A stretch of 14,274 bases of DNA. It comes from Nonlabens sp. (lineage in GTDB: Bacteria > Bacteroidota > Bacteroidia > Flavobacteriales > Flavobacteriaceae). Under the pieces are notes generated by a model. It worked only from the letters and a program-made list of their open reading frames with translations, was not told where the DNA came from and made no database searches. Shown here piece by piece: positions 8,448-14,274 of this stretch (position 1 is the stretch's first letter; each line of letters starts with the position of its first letter). The position numbers and the translations under genes were made by a program. The stretch spans positions 1 to 14,274 of the forward strand of contig JANQTO010000306.1 of NCBI GenBank assembly GCA_030731685.1, read 5' to 3'.

Positions 8448-10055
8448 CTATAGCACTGGCAAGGTGATAACGGTAAAGCTAGGGTCTAATGGGTCTAACT
8501 GCTCTTTAAGAATCTGTAGCAATTCTTGCCCGTGGTCTAGATAAAATGAGGCAAAATTTTCTTTGCGTTCTTGCAATGTTCCGCCTGGAAAAAGCTCCTG
8601 CTGTAACTGAACTGTACGTTCTACGTGGTCACTGTGTTTATGTTTTTGAGCTTTTAATAGACGCTTTTCAAGATTTTCGAGACCGTTAAGTTGCTTTTTT
8701 TCTTGTGCAGCAACTGCTCCAATAAAACTTTTGTCAGTTTTAGTAGCAATGTCATAAAGACTTTTAAATTGTTGTTTTAGCTGATTTTGAAGACTCGTAA
8801 AATCAATATCTATCTCGCTAATTGCGTTAGTTACAACACTGGCAAGTTCGTGTTCCTGCAAGAATAAATCCTGCATGGAGCATTCCATTTTAGCTAGCTT
8901 TTCATCTTGCTTATGCGTTACAAGCAATGCCGAATTGCGCAACAACAACATGGGAAAAACAACACCAACTTCTTCAAAATAGGCTTTCAATTCTAACCAG
9001 TAAGCAAGTTCGCCACCACCGCCTATATAGCAAAGGTTGGGTAAAATCACTTCCTGATACAGTGGTCGCATGATAACATTAGGTGAAAACCTTTCTGGAT
9101 GAACCTCTAGCTCTTCAAGCAACGCTGTAGTGGTAAAAACAATATCTGTGTCATCTATAGCAAAGCCATTTTCCACGGGGATTATGCGCTTGCGATAAGC
9201 ATCAGTCAAGTAAAATAAATTCACCTCTCGCGGATTCACTTGTACTTTAAAATCAGTCGGCCAGGTTTTGAGTGTTTCTGTTACCTGTTTAAAACTCGTG
9301 TTTTTTAAAAGCTCATCTTCAAAATAAGGTGCCATAAGCTTTTTAAGCGATGCATCATCACCATCCACGATGACCAATCCGTCATTTTTAAATAACTCGT
9401 GAGCAAGATAGCGTGTTGCGTCTGCTAAGTTTTTGTGACCTAAATAGGCATTTTTAAAGAGCCCCTTTAATTCTTTACCATAGTCACTATCTGGCCATAG
9501 TTCGTCCAGAACCGCAAACACTTTGTCAAGTCCATCGGTACTTAAACTGCCCACGGCAGCCGTGGAATTTGCTTCAAAAACTATTTTGCGTCCCTTAAAA
9601 TTAAAGTACTGAATCTCTTCAAAATCATGGTCCTCTGTAGCCATCCAGTACACAGGTACAAAACGGTTTTCAGGATAAGCAGTTTGCAACTGTTTACATA
9701 AGTTTATGGTACTAATTATCTTATAAAGAAAGTACAGTGGCCCTGTAAATAGATTTAACTGGTGACCTGTCGTTATCGTAAACACATCGTCCTGTGCTAG
9801 CGACTCTATGTTTTTTAAGGTCGCATCTTTGCTCTCAATTTCTTGATACTGAGCGAGCAACGCATCTTTCAACAATTGTCTCCTGTCATTTAATCCGGCC
9901 CACGACGCTTGCTTTTCAGCGATTTGCTCCTTAAAATTTTCGAGATTTGGAAACCTGTGGTACAAATCCTTAACTACTTTGTCCTCATTTAAATAACTCT
10001 TAATGAGTTCTGTAAAATAAGAAAGGTCTTGATAAGGAATGGTCGTTTTCTTCAT
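8448..10055 (-). CDS. bshC: Bacillithiol biosynthesis cysteine-adding enzyme BshC
   Basis: Catalyses, or is required for, addition of cysteine to glucosaminyl-malate, the last step in making bacillithiol, the glutathione-like thiol of Firmicutes and Bacteroidota. The product has 535 residues, the usual size. The aminoacyl-tRNA-synthetase-like nucleotide-binding core is visible: ITTGHQLNLFTGPLYFLYK (94-112), VPVYWMATEDHDFEEI (133-148) and the glycine-rich IGGGGELAYWLELK (344-357). The region about 385-485 is charged and Leu/Gln-rich and fits the coiled coil of BshC. BshA and BshB are not in the window. The gene has its own -7 box 16 nt upstream of the ATG and is separated by 154 nt from the lipoprotein gene upstream, a spacer that holds palindrome copy 3. 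No convincing terminator follows it before guaA. Confidence 0.96.
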   Translation of the reverse strand: MKKTTIPYQDLSYFTELIKSYLNEDKVVKDLYHRFPNLENFKEQIAEKQASWAGLNDRRQLLKDALLAQYQEIESKDATLKNIESLAQDDVFTITTGHQLNLFTGPLYFLYKIISTINLCKQLQTAYPENRFVPVYWMATEDHDFEEIQYFNFKGRKIVFEANSTAAVGSLSTDGLDKVFAVLDELWPDSDYGKELKGLFKNAYLGHKNLADATRYLAHELFKNDGLVIVDGDDASLKKLMAPYFEDELLKNTSFKQVTETLKTWPTDFKVQVNPREVNLFYLTDAYRKRIIPVENGFAIDDTDIVFTTTALLEELEVHPERFSPNVIMRPLYQEVILPNLCYIGGGGELAYWLELKAYFEEVGVVFPMLLLRNSALLVTHKQDEKLAKMECSMQDLFLQEHELASVVTNAISEIDIDFTSLQNQLKQQFKSLYDIATKTDKSFIGAVAAQEKKQLNGLENLEKRLLKAQKHKHSDHVERTVQLQQELFPGGTLQERKENFASFYLDHGQELLQILKEQLDPLDPSFTVITLPVL

Positions 10056-10071
10056 GGTTTCACTTGAACCT

Positions 10072-10079
10072 CAAATATA
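10072..10079 (-). promoter_or_regulatory. bshC -7 element (TATATTTG)
   Basis: TATATTTG on the minus strand matches the Bacteroidota -7 consensus exactly and ends 16 nt before the bshC ATG, predicting a very short leader. No good TTG is visible at the usual distance upstream, so the -33 box is weak or absent. Confidence 0.5.
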
Positions 10080-10163
10080 AGTAGGCTTTGCTTAATTAAT
10101 TCTTAAAAGTGGGCAGCTTGCCTCACATTAGGCAATTCATTCAAGCGATTAAGTTTACGTGTT

Positions 10164-10181
10164 ACGCTTTCGCGAAAGCGT
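10164..10181. repeat. Palindromic repeat, copy 3 (lipoprotein-bshC spacer)
   Basis: Same 16-bp core as copies 1 and 2, here extended to an 18-bp perfect palindrome (ACGCTTTCGCGAAAGCGT). It lies 28 nt beyond the lipoprotein stop codon, almost the same distance as copy 1 from the pyrG stop. It shares TTACGCTTTCGCGAAAGCG with copy 1. No U-run follows it. Confidence 0.9.
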
Positions 10182-10209
10182 GCAACCCTAAAATAAATGC
10201 GTTAAGAAC

Positions 10210-11385
10210 CTACAATTTAATCCTATTCAGAATAGATTTGAGCTGGCCCTTGAGGTCTTCACCTGCATCGTAAATCATTTGCTCTGTAGTAGGAAATGGC
10301 ACTGCTACAGGATTGAGCGTGCGCAAATAATTTGCGTCGAGCGCTCTTCTATCGCCTCGTACCGTTGCAAACAAATAGTTAAACGTGTAGGTGCTATTTA
10401 ATGGAAAACGGTCTACGAGCTGTCTCGTTTTAAGGTTCTTAATTTCAACGACTGATGTTACCGTTACATCTTTAAATTGTTCACTTTGCAGGACGACAGC
10501 TTTTACAAGCACCATTTTGTCCTTTTTGATATCGTTGCCCAAACTATCCTTGGCAACATTACCATTACGGTCATAAACGTACTCAAAACCGTCTTTTATA
10601 TTCTTCTCCTTTTGTAGTTCTTTTTGAAAAACCTGGTCTGGAGAAATAATGATATCCTGAAACTGTAACGAAAGGTCGTAATCGTAATTTCTAGTATCCT
10701 CTGGCTCTGTGTGAAAAACAATCCATGGCTTATTTATTCCATATGTAGAAAAATTGAGAAGCTCATTTTGTAGACGAACTGGAATTACCTTGTCTGTATT
10801 GTTCACCAAACTAACTTGCACGTAGTCAAGTCCTTTTTCAAAGGCCTCGTCAAGCAAGCTGCTGACATCACTATAATTCGGATTAATATCATTGAGATAT
10901 CGCAAATCGTCGTAAATGTCCCTTGCTTGTAATTTTGAGGCATTTGCTAAACTGTTTCTAGATTTTACTAATAAATATTCTGACAGTTTACCTCTAGCGT
11001 TTTCTATGCGCTGTGTATAGTCCTCTTTTTCAAAAACGATTTCCTTATTCTTTTTTAAATCTCTTAAGGGCAACAATGGCACAAGCCTGTCCTGGCGAGA
11101 TTGCAGTCTCAAGTAAGTTTCGTAAATGGATTCCAGCGATTCTGGATTTGAACTTGCCTGCAATCGCTTTAGCGTGTTCTTATCTTGCTCACGCGCTTTT
11201 TGATAAGCATCTCTTAATAAAAAGACGTAGTCTTGCTTGCGTTTTGCATCTTTGTCTCCTACCAAATTTTTGATAGAAACATTAATAGTCTCGTCATAAT
11301 TACCTGACTGCAATGCTTTTTTAGCATTTTTCAGACTGCAGGACGAGGCGATAAGTAGCAGCGATAACAGTAAAACTCTTTTCAT
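10210..11385 (-). CDS. Conserved-looking lipoprotein of unknown function
   Basis: A 391-residue predicted lipoprotein. The N-terminus is MKRVLLLSLLLIASSC, a short basic and hydrophobic signal ending in a lipobox with Cys16 as the lipidated residue. The following 150 residues are Lys-, Leu- and Gln-rich and probably helical. The stretch KKALQSGNYDETINVSIKNL (21-40) resembles the first helix pair of a TPR unit. From about 190 the sequence becomes beta-rich (YVQVSLVNNTDKVIPVRL), with a conserved-looking C-terminus ending in a short amphipathic helix. I do not recognise a named family. The ATG follows directly on the fahA TAA (TAAATG), so it is in one operon with fahA and probably translationally coupled. 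That pairing does not reveal its job, because an envelope lipoprotein has no obvious role in tyrosine breakdown. No terminator is evident after the stop. Confidence 0.8.
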   Translation of the reverse strand: MKRVLLLSLLLIASSCSLKNAKKALQSGNYDETINVSIKNLVGDKDAKRKQDYVFLLRDAYQKAREQDKNTLKRLQASSNPESLESIYETYLRLQSRQDRLVPLLPLRDLKKNKEIVFEKEDYTQRIENARGKLSEYLLVKSRNSLANASKLQARDIYDDLRYLNDINPNYSDVSSLLDEAFEKGLDYVQVSLVNNTDKVIPVRLQNELLNFSTYGINKPWIVFHTEPEDTRNYDYDLSLQFQDIIISPDQVFQKELQKEKNIKDGFEYVYDRNGNVAKDSLGNDIKKDKMVLVKAVVLQSEQFKDVTVTSVVEIKNLKTRQLVDRFPLNSTYTFNYLFATVRGDRRALDANYLRTLNPVAVPFPTTEQMIYDAGEDLKGQLKSILNRIKL

Positions 11386-12690
11386 TTAGTTCGTTTTCTT
11401 AGATCTAGCTTTAGGGACAAATGGTGGTAAAATTTTGCTTTTCACTTCACCAAATCCTATGCGCACAGGTCCGTTCTTACAAAATCCGCGCATGGTTACC
11501 GTGTCATTATCCTGAATGTAGGTACGCTCTGTTCCATCGTTAAGTTTTACAGGCTTTTCACCTTTCCAGCTCAGCTCTAGCATGGAACCATAAGAATCTG
11601 GGTCAGACCCTGAAATGGTGCCGCTACCCATTAGGTCGCCACTGTTTACTTTACAGCCATTTATGGTATGGTGTGCCAGTTGTTGTGACATGTTCCAGTA
11701 CAAATACTTGAAATTAGACTTACAAACAGTCGTTTTCTTTCCGTTTTCAGGAGTTATGTCTACTTCTAAGCAAATGTCATATGTCTTTCTAGGAGCAGAT
11801 TTTAGATAATCCATCACCGGCATTTCCAATTCGGGACCTTCTGTTCTAAATGGCTCAAGAGCATCTAGGGTAACTATCCAAGGTGATATAGAGCTCGCAA
11901 AGTTTTTTGCAAGAAACGGCCCTAGCGGCACGTATTCCCATCGCTGTATGTCTCTAGCACTCCAGTCGTTTAAAATAACCATTCCGAAAATATAATCCTC
12001 GGCCTCATCTACGGGTATGGGATGTCCCAATTTATTTGCGTCTGTCGTAATAAAAGCCATTTCCAGTTCAAAATCTACGGCTTTTGACGGCCCAAAAACA
12101 GGACTATCAGCACCTGCGGGCATGCTCTGACCACAAGGTCTGTGAACGGGAATACCAGATGGTATTATAGAACTAGAACGTCCGTGGTATGCAACAGGAA
12201 GATGCAGCCAATTAGGCAACAATGCATTTTCAGGATCACGGAACATGGTTCCTACGTTTGTTGCATGTTCTTTGCTGCTATAGAAATCGGTATAATCACC
12301 TATGAGCACAGGAAGTTGCATTTCAACTTCATCCATGGAAAAGATTATTCTATCTCTGTGTTCTTTATTGTCTCTAAGCTCTCCGTTATTCTTGTCAAAA
12401 ATATCTCCAATTCTATTTCTAACCAGTCTCCACGTTTTCTTACCATCTGATATGAAATCATTCAAGGTATCCTGCATGAACATATCATCGGTAAGCGGCA
12501 CATCCTTGAAATAATTCATAGACTGCAACGCACCTAAATCAATCGCATAATCTCCTATACGAGTCCCGATGGTGATGACATTATCCTTTGTAAGAAATAC
12601 GCCAAACGGGATATTTTGAATAGGAAAGTGAGTATCTATACTGTAGCCTATCCACGATGTTCTTTTAGGATTATTGGTATGATTTGGCAT
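11386..12690 (-). CDS. fahA: Fumarylacetoacetase (fumarylacetoacetate hydrolase)
   Basis: Hydrolyses fumarylacetoacetate to fumarate and acetoacetate, the last step of tyrosine/phenylalanine catabolism. I start it at the ATG at 12688-12690 (434 residues, MPNHTNNPKRTSW). The ATG 14 codons upstream overlaps the likely -7 promoter box and would add a non-conserved segment. An N-terminal SH3-like domain (about 10-115) precedes the catalytic domain. The residues known from mouse FAH can be placed by their motifs: Asp135 in DYTDFY, His142 in EHATNVG (catalytic), Glu208 and Glu210 in DFELEMAF, and Asp242 in NDWSARDIQ. All are intact and spaced as in the mouse enzyme. The motif AYHGRSSS and the GSGTISG segment are also present. 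It is divergent from glyA and directly abuts the downstream lipoprotein gene. Other tyrosine-pathway genes are not in the window. Confidence 0.97.
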   Translation of the reverse strand: MPNHTNNPKRTSWIGYSIDTHFPIQNIPFGVFLTKDNVITIGTRIGDYAIDLGALQSMNYFKDVPLTDDMFMQDTLNDFISDGKKTWRLVRNRIGDIFDKNNGELRDNKEHRDRIIFSMDEVEMQLPVLIGDYTDFYSSKEHATNVGTMFRDPENALLPNWLHLPVAYHGRSSSIIPSGIPVHRPCGQSMPAGADSPVFGPSKAVDFELEMAFITTDANKLGHPIPVDEAEDYIFGMVILNDWSARDIQRWEYVPLGPFLAKNFASSISPWIVTLDALEPFRTEGPELEMPVMDYLKSAPRKTYDICLEVDITPENGKKTTVCKSNFKYLYWNMSQQLAHHTINGCKVNSGDLMGSGTISGSDPDSYGSMLELSWKGEKPVKLNDGTERTYIQDNDTVTMRGFCKNGPVRIGFGEVKSKILPPFVPKARSKKTN

Positions 12691-12720
12691 AATGTTCGGA
12701 TTGTTGTTAAAAAGTATGGT

Positions 12721-12728
12721 CAAATATA
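12721..12728 (-). promoter_or_regulatory. fahA -7 element (TATATTTG)
   Basis: Exact TAnnTTTG match on the minus strand, ending 30 nt before the preferred fahA ATG. TTG triplets lie 17 and 22 nt upstream, just outside the best spacing. Its upstream half interleaves with the glyA promoter on the other strand. Its position overlaps the alternative start codon at 12732 and argues against it. Confidence 0.5.
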
Positions 12729-12761
12729 TCATTTAAGAATCTGACCAAAGCAAGTATAGCA

Positions 12762-12769
12762 TATTTTTG
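12762..12769 (+). promoter_or_regulatory. glyA -7 element (TATTTTTG)
   Basis: TATTTTTG matches TAnnTTTG and ends 16 nt before the glyA ATG, implying a leader of roughly 10 nt. The nearest -33-like triplet is CTG at 12741-12743, 18 nt upstream, a weak match. A leader this short leaves no room for a riboswitch. Confidence 0.5.
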
Positions 12770-12785
12770 TAATAAAATTTATCAG

Positions 12786-14063
12786 ATGAAAGAACAGGAT
12801 TCAGAGATTTTCGATTTAATAGGAGAAGAATTAAAAAGACAAACAAATGGAGCTGAACTTATTGCTAGTGAAAATTACGTCAGTGATAACGTACTAGCTG
12901 CCGCTGGCTCGATACTTACTAATAAATATGCTGAAGGTTATCCCGGTAAAAGGTATTACGGCGGCTGCGAGGTTGTAGATAAAATTGAGCAAATAGCGAT
13001 AGACCGTGCAAAAGAACTATTCAATGCTGCATATGCTAATGTGCAACCACACTCAGGAAGTCAGGCAAACACGGCGGTGTTCAGCATGATTTTAAACCCT
13101 GGTGATAAGATTCTTGGTTTTGACCTTGCTCATGGTGGACACCTAACACATGGGTCACCCGTAAACTTTTCTGGTAAACTCTACACACCATCATTTTATG
13201 GCGTCGAGAAGGAAACAGGAATGCTCGATTATGATGTGATTCATGACACTGCACAAAAAGAAAAGCCCAAACTCATTATCGCAGGGGCATCTGCATACAG
13301 CAGGGAAATAGATTATGAAAAATTTAGAGAGATTGCAGACAGTGTAGGCGCATTGCTTCTCGCAGATATAGCTCATCCAGCAGGACTCATCGCTACAGGT
13401 TTATTAAAAGATGCCATTGCACATGCGCATATATGTACAACCACAACACACAAAACCTTGCGTGGCCCACGAGGCGGCATGATATTAATGGGTAGTGATT
13501 TTGAGAATCCGTTTGGTCAAAAATTGAAAAACGGAAATTTAAAAATGATGTCCTCACTAATGGATAGCGGTGTCTTTCCTGGAAACCAAGGTGGTCCACT
13601 AGAGCACATTATCGCTGCAAAAGCGGTTGCCTTTAAAGAAGCACAAACGCCAGCATTTAAAAACTACATGCAAACTGTCAAGGATAACGCGACCCTACTA
13701 GCTGGCGAGCTCGTAGGCTACGATTACCACATCATTTCTGGTGGTACGGACAATCATATGATGCTCATCGATCTAAGCAACAAAAACATCACTGGTAAGC
13801 AAGCAGAAGAAGCACTCGGAAAAGCGCACATCACCGTAAACAAAAACATGGTGCCGTTTGATACCAAATCACCTTTTGTGACTTCGGGAATACGCATCGG
13901 TACACCAGCGATTACCACACGTGGTGTCTACAACGAGCAAATTAAAGAGCTTGCATCGATTATCAACTCCTGTATCCTCAACCCAGAAGATGAGAGCTTA
14001 TTAAAAGCAAATGGTGAACGCGTTCATAAATTGATGTCAGGTTTGCCTTTGTTTTCCATGTAG
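12786..14063 (+). CDS. glyA: Serine hydroxymethyltransferase
   Basis: PLP enzyme that interconverts serine plus tetrahydrofolate with glycine plus 5,10-methylene-tetrahydrofolate, the main source of one-carbon units for purine, thymidylate and methionine synthesis. The product has 425 residues, the normal length. Recognisable elements are the N-terminal [10 protein letters not shown] (24-33), [16 protein letters not shown] (50-65), QPHSGSQAN (87-95), the PLP-ring contacts Asp194 and His197 in ADIAHPAG, and the Schiff-base Lys223 in [16 protein letters not shown]-terminal domain with [14 protein letters not shown] completes the fold. All key residues are intact. It is the only plus-strand gene, divergent from fahA across 95 nt, and ends 27 nt before a strong terminator, so it is probably monocistronic. 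Confidence 0.99.
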   Translation: MKEQDSEIFDLIGEELKRQTNGAELIASENYVSDNVLAAAGSILTNKYAEGYPGKRYYGGCEVVDKIEQIAIDRAKELFNAAYANVQPHSGSQANTAVFSMILNPGDKILGFDLAHGGHLTHGSPVNFSGKLYTPSFYGVEKETGMLDYDVIHDTAQKEKPKLIIAGASAYSREIDYEKFREIADSVGALLLADIAHPAGLIATGLLKDAIAHAHICTTTTHKTLRGPRGGMILMGSDFENPFGQKLKNGNLKMMSSLMDSGVFPGNQGGPLEHIIAAKAVAFKEAQTPAFKNYMQTVKDNATLLAGELVGYDYHIISGGTDNHMMLIDLSNKNITGKQAEEALGKAHITVNKNMVPFDTKSPFVTSGIRIGTPAITTRGVYNEQIKELASIINSCILNPEDESLLKANGERVHKLMSGLPLFSM

Positions 14064-14090
14064 AACATAGAAAACAAATTAATACATTTT

Positions 14091-14121
14091 AAAACGACGC
14101 TGTAATGGCGTCGTTTTTTTT
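14091..14121 (+). terminator. Rho-independent terminator of glyA
   Basis: A 10-bp perfect stem (14091-14100 with 14108-14117; AAAACGACGC/GCGTCGTTTT) encloses a 7-nt loop. It runs into eight T at 14114-14121, 27 nt after the glyA stop codon. Confidence 0.93.
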
Positions 14122-14194
14122 GTCATGAAGGCAACGCTTTGTGTATAGTTTCTAGCGAAAGCCATGAAACTTTAAGAATAAGGTATTGTTACTT

Positions 14195-14216
14195 TATTTC
14201 GCTTACGCGAAAGTTT
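14195..14216. repeat. Degenerate copy 4 of the palindromic repeat
   Basis: CGCTTACGCGAAAG at 14200-14213 matches the repeat core with one central change and loses the final CG. Aligned with copy 1 in reverse orientation, 19 of 22 positions agree. It still forms a 6-bp inverted repeat (TTTCGC at 14197-14202, GCGAAA at 14207-14212) around TTAC. The rest of 14122-14274 shows no gene, no other terminator and no RNA gene that I can support. Confidence 0.6.
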
Positions 14217-14274
14217 ATATAATGAAGAACTATTTTAAATCAAATAAATGAATAACTAAACAAATGCATGAGAG

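Noticed and set aside
12691..12732. N-terminal extension of FahA from the upstream ATG
   Set aside because: The upstream ATG lies beside the likely -7 promoter element and the added 14 residues look unrelated to the family.
12770..12785. Glycine or THF riboswitch ahead of glyA
   Set aside because: The predicted leader is about 10 nt, too short for any aptamer.
14122..14274. Start of a further gene at the right end (ATG near 14264)
   Set aside because: Only three codons fit before the window ends and no promoter box is clear, so it cannot be supported.

Overview
The window looks like chromosome from a member of the Bacteroidota, most likely a marine Flavobacteriaceae. The evidence is moderate-to-low GC, start regions that lack strong Shine-Dalgarno sequences, several promoters of the Bacteroidota type (TTG, about 20 nt, TAnnTTTG), a Bacteroidota-style YidC, a bacillithiol-synthesis BshC, and a LysM plus periplasmic-binding-fold protein behind guaA. 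The repeated palindrome CGCTTTCGCGAAAGCG reminds me of Dokdonia/Krokinobacter-type genomes, but that genus-level guess is from memory and is low confidence.

Layout from left to right. Positions 1-220 hold no recognisable gene; they contain a strong, probably bidirectional terminator after yidC and an open but start-less frame running off the left edge. Eight genes then lie on the minus strand. Read in the direction of transcription they are: fahA and a small lipoprotein gene (stop and start codons abutting); bshC from its own promoter; a tightly packed operon guaA - LysM/binding-protein gene - osmC-like gene - DUF922-type putative metalloprotease gene (2-nt gap, then 1-nt and 4-nt overlaps); pyrG from a clear promoter; and yidC. 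On the right, glyA is transcribed on the plus strand, divergently from fahA, from a compact shared promoter region, and ends in a textbook terminator.

Functionally these are mostly core genes. PyrG and GuaA are the two glutamine-dependent amidotransferases that make CTP and GMP. GlyA feeds one-carbon units and glycine. FahA is the last step of tyrosine catabolism. BshC finishes bacillithiol, the low-molecular-weight thiol. YidC inserts inner-membrane proteins. The less characterised genes are all envelope or redox proteins: a secreted four-LysM protein, an OsmC-fold putative peroxidase, a secreted HExxH protein and a lipoprotein.

No mobile element, CRISPR array, RNA gene, prophage or defence system is visible. 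The main unexplained signal is the 16-bp perfect palindrome. It occurs exactly at three places, with a fourth degraded copy, about 3.5-4.5 kb apart. Two copies sit 25-29 nt downstream of stop codons, and one lies inside the signal-peptide codons of the LysM protein.
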